From assembly GCA_029820875.1 (NCBI GenBank), contig JALGUK010000149.1, forward strand, positions 1 through 5,236: a stretch of 5,236 bases of DNA, read 5' to 3'. Of this stretch, positions 1 to 5,236 are shown piece by piece; within the stretch, counting starts at the first letter, position 1, and every line of letters begins with the position of its first letter. The stretch is from Candidatus Zipacnadia bacterium. Lineage in GTDB: Bacteria > Armatimonadota > UBA5377 > JALGUK01. Under the pieces are notes generated by a model. The model searched no databases, was not told the origin of the DNA, and saw only the letters and a list, made by a program, of their open reading frames with translations. The position numbers and the translations under genes are program-made.

Positions 1-825
1 GCAATGTACGCGCTGGAAGCAGGCAAGCACGTCCTTGTGGAAAAGCCGCTCGACGTGACCGTGGAGGGATGCGAACAGATTACGGCACTGGCGGAGAAAA
101 AAGGCCTTCTGCTTGAGGTTGATTTCCACAAGCGCCATGACCCTCAGCACATTCTGATGCGGCAGAAGGTCCTGGCCGGTGAATTGGGAAGGATTGAGTA
201 CGGCTACGCGCACATGGAGGACAGGATTGAGGTGCCGCGTGACTGGCTCAAGAGTTGGGCCGCGAAAAGCTCGTCCAACTGGTTCCTTGGCATCCACTTT
301 TACGACCTCGTGCGCTGGATGATTGACAGCAACGCGGTGAGTGTCTATGCCACGGGCACAAAAGGCGGCAAGCTCGAGGAAATTGGAATCGGAGGCTGGG
401 ACTCGATACAGGCACACGTACAGTTTGAAAATGATGCCTGCGTAACCTTCCAAACATCGTGGATTCTACCTGACGGATTCGAGTCCGTCGTCAACCAAGG
501 CGTTCGGCTTGTCGGAACCGAAGGAATGCTCGAATGTGATTCCCAGGACAGGGGGACGCAGACATGCACTGCCGAAGAGGGTATGAGAACGTGGAACCCG
601 AGCTTCCTACGCACCCGCATTGATAAGCAGGGACGCGAGATATGGGAAGGCTATGGTATTGACAGCATTCTCGATTTCGTCGAGAATATCGCGTACCTGA
701 AAAGCGGCGGAACATTGAAAGACCTTGAGGGGAAATATCCGTCCGGACGGGACGGAATTGAGGCCACCCGAATCGCCGAGGGCGTTGAGGAGAGCCTTAA
801 GAAAGGAAGCGTCGTGGATGTCTGA
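1..825 (+). CDS. Gfo/Idh/MocA-family NAD(P)-dependent oxidoreductase, 5'-truncated
   Basis: The frame is open at base 1, so the true start lies outside the window; 274 residues remain. Family members are usually about 330 to 400 residues, so roughly 70 to 90 residues with the Rossmann GxGxxG loop are missing. Visible: the family motif AGKHVLVEKP at residues 7-16, with the conserved Lys of EKP at 15 next to the nicotinamide site; a DFHKRHDP segment at 41-48 in the place of the usual N-R-F-x-P strand; a GIHFYDLVRW helix at 97-106 whose His99 and Asp102 fit the catalytic D-x-x-x-H region; and the typical C-terminal helix GIEATRIAEGVEESLKKG. Known of the family: soluble cytoplasmic enzymes that oxidise or reduce hydroxyl groups of sugars, inositols and similar polyols. 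The substrate cannot be read from the sequence. The stop overlaps the aminotransferase start by 8 bases, so the two products probably act in sequence. Family assignment is secure; specificity is unknown. Confidence 0.95.
   Translation, partial: AMYALEAGKHVLVEKPLDVTVEGCEQITALAEKKGLLLEVDFHKRHDPQHILMRQKVLAGELGRIEYGYAHMEDRIEVPRDWLKSWAAKSSSNWFLGIHFYDLVRWMIDSNAVSVYATGTKGGKLEEIGIGGWDSIQAHVQFENDACVTFQTSWILPDGFESVVNQGVRLVGTEGMLECDSQDRGTQTCTAEEGMRTWNPSFLRTRIDKQGREIWEGYGIDSILDFVENIAYLKSGGTLKDLEGKYPSGRDGIEATRIAEGVEESLKKGSVVDV
801..807 (+). promoter_or_regulatory. Ribosome binding site of the aminotransferase, inside the upstream gene
   Basis: GAAAGGA lies 10 bases before the ATG at 818 and within the last codons of the oxidoreductase. 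It supports the short start over the in-frame upstream alternative, and re-initiation by ribosomes finishing the upstream gene. Confidence 0.65.
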
Positions 826-2179
826 AACATCGGCTCCAGAGGTCGTGCAGACCGAACTGGGTTCTGTGCCGAGCATTGCAACGCAATTGCCCGGCCCCAA
901 AGCCGCTGAATGCATCGCCATATCGAAGAAGTATGAACCGAACTCGATGAGCGACCAGGTCCCGCTCGTCTGGAAACGGGCCAAGGGCGCTGCGATCGAA
1001 GACGTGGACGGCAATCGCTTTATTGATTTCACCTCCGGCGTGCTGGTGACCAACGTCGGCCACTGCCACCCCGACTACGTGGCCGAAATCAAGCAGCAGG
1101 CGGAGGAGCTTTACAATTGCTATGACTTCATCACCGAGCATCGGGCGAAGCTGGCTAAGAAACTCGTTGAGATGACAGTGCCGAACCTGGACAAGTGTTT
1201 CATCGTGACCACCGGCTCCGAGGCCACTGAGGCCGCTGTCAAGATGGCCCGGCGGGCAAGCGACGGCTACGAAATTATCGCTTTTCACGGGGCTTTCCAC
1301 GGCCGGACGTTCGGTGCAATGGCTTTCGGTGGCCTTTCCGGCCCTCGCAAGGGCTTCGGGCCCTTCATGGACGGCGTGATACACGCCCCATTTTGCTACT
1401 GCTACCGGTGTCCCATCGGGCATACGTACCCTGACTGCAACCTCGCCTGCCTGGACCATCTGGATTGGGTGGTTTCCAAGGAATCTACAGGTGCGCTGTG
1501 CGCTCTCATCACGGAGCCGTACCAAGGCGGCGCAGGCTCTATCATTCCCCCGCCAGGCTACATGGAGCGGCTGCAGCAGTGGATTGACGAGCAAGGTATA
1601 TACTTCATATTTGACGAGGTGCAATCGTCGTTCGGACGTACGGGCAAGATGTTCGCGTACGAGCACTACGACATCCACCCGAATCTCGTGTGCCTGGGCA
1701 AGGGGCTCGGCAGCGGAATCCCGTGCTCGGCGATTGTCGGTGAAAGCCACATCATGGATGCCCTAGGCCCGGGTGAGCTTTCCAGCACCAACGGGGGCAA
1801 CCCCGTCAGCAGCCGGGCGGCACTGGCGGCAATCGAAATAATCGAACGCGAGCGGCTGCCCGAACGTTCGGAAAGATTGGGGAGCGAGATGCTCGGGCGA
1901 TTGCGGAAGTTACAGGAACAGGTGGAAGTTCTGGGCGATGTACGTGGTCAAGGGCTTGTTCTTGGGCTGGAAATCGTCGAGGACAAAGCGAGCAAGACGC
2001 CTGCGCCGACGTTGACGAAGAAGATTGTGCACAGATGCTACGAGAAGGGCTTGGCGCTGATCGCGCCGATAGGCATGTACGGGAACGTGATACGCATTGC
2101 GCCGCCCCTTACAATAGACGATGACCTGGCCCACCTGGGCACGGACATCCTCGAGCAGGTTCTGCGCGAGACTCAATAA
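818..2179 (+). CDS. Class III PLP-dependent aminotransferase (4-aminobutyrate aminotransferase-like)
   Basis: The product is 453 residues, normal for fold-type I class III (omega) aminotransferases, which move an amino group between a primary amine or amino acid and a keto acid or aldehyde using PLP. Visible: an LPGPK N-terminal signature at 24-28, substrate-side NVGHCHP at 79-85, the PLP phosphate loop TGSEATEAA at 132-140, FHGRTFG at 160-166, ITEPYQGG at 231-238, the PLP ring Asp266 in FDEVQ, the Schiff-base Lys295 in LGKGLGSG, and SSTNGGNP at 322-329 with the phosphate-binding Thr of the partner subunit. A Cys-rich stretch (C193, C195, C198, C207, C211) lies after the HGR motif. The ATG at 818 is chosen because GAAAGGA at 801-807 sits 10 bases ahead and family homology begins near residue 20; an in-frame start at 725 would lie deep in the upstream gene. 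The 8-base overlap with the oxidoreductase implies translational coupling. GABA, ornithine, beta-amino acid or aminopolyol substrates are all possible. Confidence 0.95.
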   Translation: MSETSAPEVVQTELGSVPSIATQLPGPKAAECIAISKKYEPNSMSDQVPLVWKRAKGAAIEDVDGNRFIDFTSGVLVTNVGHCHPDYVAEIKQQAEELYNCYDFITEHRAKLAKKLVEMTVPNLDKCFIVTTGSEATEAAVKMARRASDGYEIIAFHGAFHGRTFGAMAFGGLSGPRKGFGPFMDGVIHAPFCYCYRCPIGHTYPDCNLACLDHLDWVVSKESTGALCALITEPYQGGAGSIIPPPGYMERLQQWIDEQGIYFIFDEVQSSFGRTGKMFAYEHYDIHPNLVCLGKGLGSGIPCSAIVGESHIMDALGPGELSSTNGGNPVSSRAALAAIEIIERERLPERSERLGSEMLGRLRKLQEQVEVLGDVRGQGLVLGLEIVEDKASKTPAPTLTKKIVHRCYEKGLALIAPIGMYGNVIRIAPPLTIDDDLAHLGTDILEQVLRETQ

Positions 2180-2214
2180 CAGGGCCAAAGTTACCGGCAC
2201 CACTAACCCACATC

Positions 2215-2239
2215 GAGAAGGGAGAGGCCGCAAACGGCC
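2215..2239 (+). promoter_or_regulatory. Ribosome binding region with a small hairpin, ahead of the nuclease gene
   Basis: A purine-rich stretch at 2215-2227 contains AAGGGAG, a good Shine-Dalgarno core, but it ends about 19 bases before the ATG at 2244, which is too far for ordinary spacing. Between them GGCCG (2226-2230), a CAAA loop and CGGCC (2235-2239) form a perfect 5-bp GC hairpin. If folded, it would shorten the effective spacing to a normal value. The alternative is that GGGG at 2240-2243 or in-frame ATGs at 2250 or 2265 are used. The hairpin is directly seen; its role is inferred. Confidence 0.45.
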
Positions 2240-2243
2240 GGGG

Positions 2244-2765
2244 ATGGTTATGGGACTTGTTGAAATGAAGGTGCAAGGAATAGCCCGCGGCGAGAACGAT
2301 CAACACGTCGTCGTCCTGCGGGAGGGCTCTGGGATCGGTGGTGAGTGGTCCAAGTGGGCATTGCCGATCGTTATCGGCGCATTTGAGGCGCTCGCCATCT
2401 CGTCCGAGCTGCAAGCGCACTCGATGCCGCGCCCCATGAGCCACGATCTGATGCGGAATGTTTTGGCTGCACTGGACGCCGATGTCAGCCGCATCTGCGT
2501 TACGGATCTGCGTGACGGTATCTTTTACGCGAGCATCTATTTGGAGCACGGCGGCCAGAGCTTTGAGATCGATTCACGTCCAAGCGATGCCATCGCCCTC
2601 GCGCTCCGGGCGGGCGCGCCAATCTTCGTTGACGAGGATGTGCTGGCCGAGGCGCGTGTGGCAGTCGAAGACGGCGACTCGGAGTCGGGCGAGGTCGAGA
2701 CCTTCCGTAACCTGATCGAGCGCATCGAAGATGCTGAAGACGACCAAGAGGACGATGAGACCTGA
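2244..2765 (+). CDS. Bifunctional nuclease family protein (DUF151/BFN domain)
   Basis: The 173-residue product matches the BFN/DUF151 family: it opens with VEMKVQGI at 6-13, then LPIVIGAFEALAI at 40-52 (the I-G-x-x-E-A core), RPMSHDLM at 63-70, VTDLRDGIFYA at 86-96, and the most diagnostic block SRPSDAIALALRAGAPIFV at 111-129. Family knowledge: compact dimeric or trimeric proteins with reported RNase and DNase activity in plants and a solved Thermotoga structure; the bacterial role is poorly defined. No UVR domain follows, unlike some homologues; the C-terminus is instead a very acidic tail (about 142-173, ending EDAEDDQEDDET), probably disordered. Possible starts are ATG 2244, 2250 and 2265; homology begins at about residue 6, so all are compatible. 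Upstream in-frame codons to 2121 overlap the aminotransferase and show no similarity. It is the third gene on this strand, 64 bases after the aminotransferase. Confidence 0.92.
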   Translation: MVMGLVEMKVQGIARGENDQHVVVLREGSGIGGEWSKWALPIVIGAFEALAISSELQAHSMPRPMSHDLMRNVLAALDADVSRICVTDLRDGIFYASIYLEHGGQSFEIDSRPSDAIALALRAGAPIFVDEDVLAEARVAVEDGDSESGEVETFRNLIERIEDAEDDQEDDET

Positions 2766-2810
2766 CGTCGTCCTTACCCTCACCCACACTCAGACAGGGC
2801 GGCTACCAAC

Positions 2811-3692
2811 ATGAGCGAGTCAGTACTGAACATAGGGCTTCCGGCAGGGAGTCTTCAAGAAGCTACTATCAACATGTTCCGCAAGGCCGGCTTTATCATC
2901 ACGCTGGAGAACAAGCGGTCGTACGTCCCACAAATCAACGACCCCGAGTTAGCCGGGATGTTCATCCGCGCCCAGGAAATCCCGCGCTATGTCGAAGATG
3001 GTGCATTCGACTGCGGGTTGACCGGCAAGGATTGGATTCTCGAACGCGGAGTGGATGTCGTGGAGGTCGCCGAACTCGTCTACGCCAAGCAGGGGGCGGG
3101 CCGCGTGCGATGGGTTCTGGCCGTTCCCAAGGACTCTCCCATTCATGGGGTTGAGGATCTGCAGGGCAAACGTGTCGCAACCGAGTTGGTCGAGGTCGTC
3201 AAGCGCTTTTTGAGCGAGCGCGGGGTCTCGGCCGAGATTGAGTTTTCCTGGGGAGCTACCGAGGCGAAGCTGCCTGAGCTGGCAGATGCAATTGTGGAGG
3301 CCACAGAGACCGGCAGTACCCTCCGCGCTAATAACCTTCGAGTCGTTGAGACCCTCTTCGAATCCTCTACCCGCCTCATCGCCAACCAGGCCGCCTGGGC
3401 AGACCCCTGGAAGCGGCGCAAAATGCAGAGCATCGCCCTGTTGCTTGAGGGGGCACTCCGCGCGGAGCGCAAGGTCGGCCTTAAGATGAACGTCAAGCGG
3501 GAGAATCTCGCCGGACTGGTTGAGCGCTTGCCCGCCCTCAAACGACCGACCGTCTCCAATTTAAGCGACCCCGAATGGGTGGCGGTTGAGACCGTCATTG
3601 ACCAGAACATCGTCCGCGAGATAGTCCCGGAGCTTAAGCAGGCGGGCGCCCAGGGAATCATTGAGTATCCGCTGAACAAGGTTATCCCCTGA
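2811..3692 (+). CDS. hisG: ATP phosphoribosyltransferase, long form (HisG)
   Basis: This enzyme catalyses the first, committed step of histidine synthesis: ATP plus PRPP gives phosphoribosyl-ATP and diphosphate, in the cytoplasm. At 293 residues it is the long form, with a C-terminal ACT-like regulatory domain for histidine feedback, and so should not need the HisZ partner of short HisG. Visible: N-terminal LNIGLPAGSLQEATINMF at 6-23, DCGLTGKDW at 67-75, VATELVEVVKRF at 122-133, the PRPP-binding loop DAIVEATETGSTLRANNLR at 159-177, and the regulatory region about 222-291 including GLKMNVKRENL and the closing EYPLNKVIP. The ATG at 2811 puts the first strand at the family position; only a weak AGGG (2796-2799) precedes it at 11 bases. 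It follows the nuclease gene by 45 bases, with no promoter obvious in the gap, so co-transcription is likely. No other his gene is visible, so the pathway must be dispersed. No frameshift or missing motif. Confidence 0.97.
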   Translation: MSESVLNIGLPAGSLQEATINMFRKAGFIITLENKRSYVPQINDPELAGMFIRAQEIPRYVEDGAFDCGLTGKDWILERGVDVVEVAELVYAKQGAGRVRWVLAVPKDSPIHGVEDLQGKRVATELVEVVKRFLSERGVSAEIEFSWGATEAKLPELADAIVEATETGSTLRANNLRVVETLFESSTRLIANQAAWADPWKRRKMQSIALLLEGALRAERKVGLKMNVKRENLAGLVERLPALKRPTVSNLSDPEWVAVETVIDQNIVREIVPELKQAGAQGIIEYPLNKVIP

Positions 3693-3760
3693 TAAGCGCG
3701 ATAGAGGCATAAAGCGGCGGGAAAGCGCAGGGGAGCACACGGGTAGAGAGCGGCCGGGGA
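3693..3760 (+). other. Convergent intergenic gap between hisG and the GTPase gene
   Basis: This 68-base purine-rich gap separates two genes that end facing each other. I looked for a stem followed by a T-run on either strand and found none, so termination here may be Rho-dependent or rely on structure I cannot recognise. No small gene is apparent. Confidence 0.5.
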
Positions 3761-4357
3761 TCAGAGCTGTTTGCGGACGTCGGCGAGAATCGCTTTAGCA
3801 ATCGCGTTGAGCGTTTCCCAGACGCCTTTGCCCTCAGTAGCGACCGCCTCAATCTGGGCGGACCCCGGGAAGCGGCCACCAAATGTGTGTCGTAGGTAAT
3901 CTATGTCGGCGATGTCCGGTAGGTCCCGCTTATTGTACTGAAACGCCAGGGGCAGGTCACTGAGCTGCACCTGGTAACCTTCGAGGTTCTTCTCCAGGTT
4001 TTCCAGGCTTGCAACATTTGCCTTCATCCGGTCCCACTGCGAGTCCACCACGAACACAATGCCATCAACACCCCGCAGCACCATCTTGCGCGTGGCATTG
4101 TAAAAATCTTGACCCGGGACGGTGTACAGTTGGAATTTCGTCGTATAGCCCGGCAGTCCGCTCTTGGTGGTAATCGGCAGGTAGTCCAGATAGAGGGTAC
4201 GGTCGGTCTCACCCGCAATTGAGACCAGCTCGTCGGCAGCTTGCTTCGGCATAGTTGCCTGCAGGTGTCGCAGGTTGGTGGTCTTCCCCGACAGGGCACA
4301 GCCGTAGTACACGACCTTGGCTGTAATCAGCTTAGCCTGGCGCTCAATTGTCGCCAC
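3761..4357 (-). CDS. mglA: MglA-like Ras-superfamily small GTPase
   Basis: The 198-residue product closely follows Myxococcus-type MglA (about 195 residues), a cytoplasmic GTPase that sets cell polarity and gliding or pilus motility. Visible: strand and P-loop VVYYGCALSGKTTNL (15-29, Lys25 and Thr26 binding the phosphates), TDRTLYLDYLP (51-61) with Arg53 at the place of the intrinsic arginine finger described for Thermus MglA, TVPGQ at 79-83 (the atypical G3 box of the family, Gln83 catalytic), VDGIVFVVDSQ at 97-107, NKRD at 142-145 for guanine, and AVATEGKGV at 171-179 as G5. The start is GTG: in-frame TGA codons lie 18 and 24 bases upstream, and the next in-frame Met follows the P-loop. AAAGGGG at 4373-4367 is a good ribosome site. 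The activating partner MglB (Roadblock domain) is not in the window. The gene is convergent with hisG and divergent from pspA. The family is certain; a motility role is only inferred, since many bacteria carry MglA paralogues of unknown job. Confidence 0.93.
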   Translation of the reverse strand: MATIERQAKLITAKVVYYGCALSGKTTNLRHLQATMPKQAADELVSIAGETDRTLYLDYLPITTKSGLPGYTTKFQLYTVPGQDFYNATRKMVLRGVDGIVFVVDSQWDRMKANVASLENLEKNLEGYQVQLSDLPLAFQYNKRDLPDIADIDYLRHTFGGRFPGSAQIEAVATEGKGVWETLNAIAKAILADVRKQL

Positions 4358-4391
4358 GAGCCCTTGCCCCTTTCACACTCAGAGGCTCGCG
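4355..4391 (-). promoter_or_regulatory. Inverted repeat overlapping the GTPase GTG start codon
   Basis: On the - strand, CGCGAGCC (4391-4384) can pair with GGCTCGTG (4362-4355): six consecutive Watson-Crick pairs, then a G-U and a further C-G. The loop is 21 bases and contains the ribosome site AAAGGGG (4373-4367). The 3' arm includes the whole GTG start codon; the 5' arm lies inside the candidate leader ORF. Folding would hinder initiation, and a ribosome on the leader ORF would melt it. The pairing is seen; regulation is inferred, and a stem this short can arise by chance. Confidence 0.4.
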
Positions 4392-4426
4392 TTGCAAGCG
4401 TGTTGGCGCCTTTTTCTACACCTCAT
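4379..4426 (-). CDS. Candidate 15-residue leader peptide upstream of the GTPase
   Basis: An ATG at 4426 opens a 15-codon frame, MRCRKRRQHACNASL, ending in TGA at 4381-4379, 21 bases before the GTPase GTG. It is preceded by AAAGGAGG (4442-4435) with an 8-base spacer, a near-ideal ribosome site stronger than that of the GTPase. The peptide is very basic at its N-terminus, has two cysteines, and resembles nothing I know. It lies in the same frame as the GTPase but is separated by two TGA codons, so it is not a simple N-terminal extension under the standard code. Its last codons form one arm of the inverted repeat covering the GTPase start, which would suit translational coupling. A chance ORF in a spacer is the main alternative. 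Confidence 0.35.
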   Translation of the reverse strand: MRCRKRRQHACNASL

Positions 4427-4434
4427 CCCAGAAT

Positions 4435-4442
4435 CCTCCTTT
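4435..4442 (-). promoter_or_regulatory. Strong Shine-Dalgarno ahead of the leader ORF
   Basis: AAAGGAGG read on the - strand, 8 bases before an ATG at 4426. It is the second-best ribosome site in the window after that of pspA, yet it serves no long gene, which is the main reason for taking the short leader ORF seriously. Confidence 0.45.
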
Positions 4443-4645
4443 CCCCAAACTTACTCAGGCCCATTATCATCAATGTCCGGCAAGCAGACGGAATTGTGCG
4501 AATATGGGCAAACGGAGGTATCCGCACGACGGCCTGCACCATCTCATCAACGCCGACCCCACTCTACCCGATTCCATCCAGTAGCTCCACTGCACAAGCA
4601 AGTCAGGATGTGGCAAGAGTTACCGACGACCGGAAGCTGCGGTAG

Positions 4646-4674
4646 TTGACAGTGGGCTGCTATTGGCCTATAAT
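4646..4674 (+). promoter_or_regulatory. Perfect-consensus sigma70-type promoter driving pspA
   Basis: TTGACA at 4646-4651 and TATAAT at 4669-4674 are separated by exactly 17 bases, the textbook optimum for housekeeping sigma factors. The expected start is near A4681, giving a leader of about 140 bases before the pspA ATG. No extended -10 TG and no A-rich upstream element are present. The 12 of 12 match with ideal spacing, in a GC-rich intergenic region directly upstream of a gene on the same strand, makes chance unlikely. Confidence 0.85.
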
Positions 4675-4804
4675 CGTCCCAACAGGCATGGATTGCTACG
4701 CGCCGCTGCAGGCTTTGGATGCCCGAAAAGCGCTGGGGCCAGGAGAGTGTCTGTCGGCCTCGCCTTTTGTTTCCCTATCTTCTCAGCATATCGCCAGCCC
4801 CACC

Positions 4805-4811
4805 AAGGAGG
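4805..4811 (+). promoter_or_regulatory. Consensus ribosome binding site of pspA
   Basis: AAGGAGG lies 9 bases before the ATG at 4821 and fixes that start, although an in-frame ATG with a poor site exists at 4719. The flanking CACC (4801-4804) and GGTG (4811-4814) could form a 4-bp stem showing AAGGAG in the loop; this is weak and may mean nothing. Confidence 0.85.
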
Positions 4812-4820
4812 GTGCAGCCA

Positions 4821-5236
4821 ATGTGGAGGCGCATCGTACGCATTTTTCGCTCCATCTTCGGCTTCTTCATCCGCCGCGCTGAAAAGCCGGAGCTAATCCT
4901 TGAGCAGCTTATCGAGGACATGAAGGCCAACCTGGTCAACATGCGCAACAATGCGGTGGGCGTAATCGCGACTGAGAAGCAACTCCAGGAGCGGGTGGAT
5001 AACTTGGACTTGCAGATCCGTGCCGCGGTGAAGCTCGGCAAGGACGATGTCGCCACCACCCTCATCGGTGCCAAGACGACCGAGGAGAAAAACCTCGAGT
5101 CGCTGCGTGTGCAGCTCGAGAAGGCGAAAAAGGCATCCCAGCAGGCACGTGAGTTAATCCGCCAATATGAGCTTAAGGTACAGCGAGCGGCACAGGAGAA
5201 GATGGCACTGCTTTCGACGGAGAAAACGGCCCGTAT
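4821..5236 (+). CDS. pspA: PspA/IM30 (Vipp1) family membrane-stress protein, 3'-truncated
   Basis: The frame is open to the window end, giving the first 138 residues of a protein that is usually about 220 to 260. PspA/IM30 proteins are ESCRT-III-like, assemble into rings or rods on the inner face of the cytoplasmic membrane, and protect or repair it under envelope stress. Visible: a basic, aromatic amphipathic start (about 1-20, with R and K alternating with IF, IFGFF) that fits the membrane-binding helix alpha0; the family segment RAEKPELILEQLIEDMKANL at 19-38, matching the usual A-E-D-P-x-x-x-L-x-Q-x-I-x-D-M; and from about 25 onward continuous charged heptad-like helix fitting the alpha1-alpha2 coiled-coil hairpin, with no Pro after residue 23. 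The start is set by the consensus ribosome site. It has its own strong promoter and diverges from the GTPase gene. Lacking the C-terminal part, PspA and Vipp1 cannot be told apart. Confidence 0.9.
   Translation, partial: MWRRIVRIFRSIFGFFIRRAEKPELILEQLIEDMKANLVNMRNNAVGVIATEKQLQERVDNLDLQIRAAVKLGKDDVATTLIGAKTTEEKNLESLRVQLEKAKKASQQARELIRQYELKVQRAAQEKMALLSTEKTAR

Larger units (their letters stand above)
4427..4820. other. Divergent intergenic control region between the GTPase and pspA
   Basis: With the leader ORF region, 463 bases separate the two divergent start codons. I see no tRNA, no repeat array and no protein with family similarity. On the + side it carries a consensus promoter at 4646-4674 and the pspA leader. 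On the - side the best -10-like string is GATAAT at 4468-4463, which would place a transcript start just before the leader ORF, but nothing like a -35 box sits 16 to 18 bases upstream, so I do not call it. Bases 4470 to 4640 show nothing I can interpret. Confidence 0.6.

Noticed and set aside
797..1750. Long open frame on the - strand opposite the aminotransferase
   Set aside because: It lies wholly antisense to a clear PLP aminotransferase, has no recognisable domain, and is the usual shadow of GC-rich codon use.
3143..3679. 178-codon open frame on the - strand opposite hisG
   Set aside because: Antisense to intact hisG; low-complexity Ser/Arg/Thr composition and no family motif.
3682..3695. 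TTATC-CCCT-GATAA inverted repeat over the hisG stop
   Set aside because: Only five mostly A-T pairs and no following T-run; too weak for a terminator.
2235..3761. The 11-base string CGGCCGGGGAT occurs at 2235-2245 and 3751-3761
   Set aside because: A few shared 11-mers are expected by chance in a window this size, and the two contexts differ.
4463..4491. GATAAT on the - strand as a GTPase promoter
   Set aside because: No acceptable -35 box at 16 to 18 bases, and no extended -10 TG.
4610..4630. Sigma54-like TGGCA string upstream of pspA
   Set aside because: The matching -12 GC element is missing at the required spacing.
4719..4820. In-frame 34-codon N-terminal extension of PspA
   Set aside because: The ATG at 4719 has a poor ribosome site, while 4821 has consensus AAGGAGG and starts exactly at the family's amphipathic helix.
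4688..4882. Open frame from an ATG just after the predicted transcript start, running into pspA in another frame
   Set aside because: No ribosome site, ATG only about 7 bases from the predicted 5' end, and it overlaps pspA by 62 bases with no familiar motif.

Overview
The window is GC-rich, gene-dense bacterial DNA with short intergenic gaps and Shine-Dalgarno-type ribosome sites. The gene set is a long-form HisG, a DUF151-type bifunctional nuclease, an MglA-type Ras-like GTPase and a PspA/IM30 protein. It suggests a deep-branching environmental bacterium; Armatimonadota, Planctomycetota or Chloroflexota-like lineages are guesses from gene content, not demonstrated.

Layout. Four genes on the + strand fill bases 1 to 3692 and could form one operon: a Gfo/Idh/MocA oxidoreductase missing its N-terminus at the window edge, a class III PLP aminotransferase overlapping it by 8 bases, a bifunctional nuclease family protein, and ATP phosphoribosyltransferase (hisG). 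The first two are very likely translationally coupled and probably act on the same unknown substrate (oxidation of a hydroxyl to a ketone, then transamination, or the reverse). The nuclease and hisG are spaced 64 and 45 bases apart and have no obvious metabolic link to that pair beyond shared strand.

A 68-base gap without a recognisable intrinsic terminator separates hisG from a convergent MglA-like GTPase on the - strand (3761 to 4357). Upstream of this GTPase is a 463-base divergent control region. Toward the GTPase it holds a candidate 15-codon leader ORF with a better ribosome site than the gene itself, and an inverted repeat that could hide the GTPase GTG start codon. Toward the other side it holds a perfect-consensus sigma70-type promoter (TTGACA, 17 bases, TATAAT) and a roughly 140-base untranslated leader, followed by a PspA/IM30 gene cut off by the window end.

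No tRNA, rRNA, CRISPR, insertion sequence or phage gene is visible. All six main genes belong to known families. The least explained parts are the regulatory region between the GTPase and pspA, and the substrate of the oxidoreductase-aminotransferase pair.
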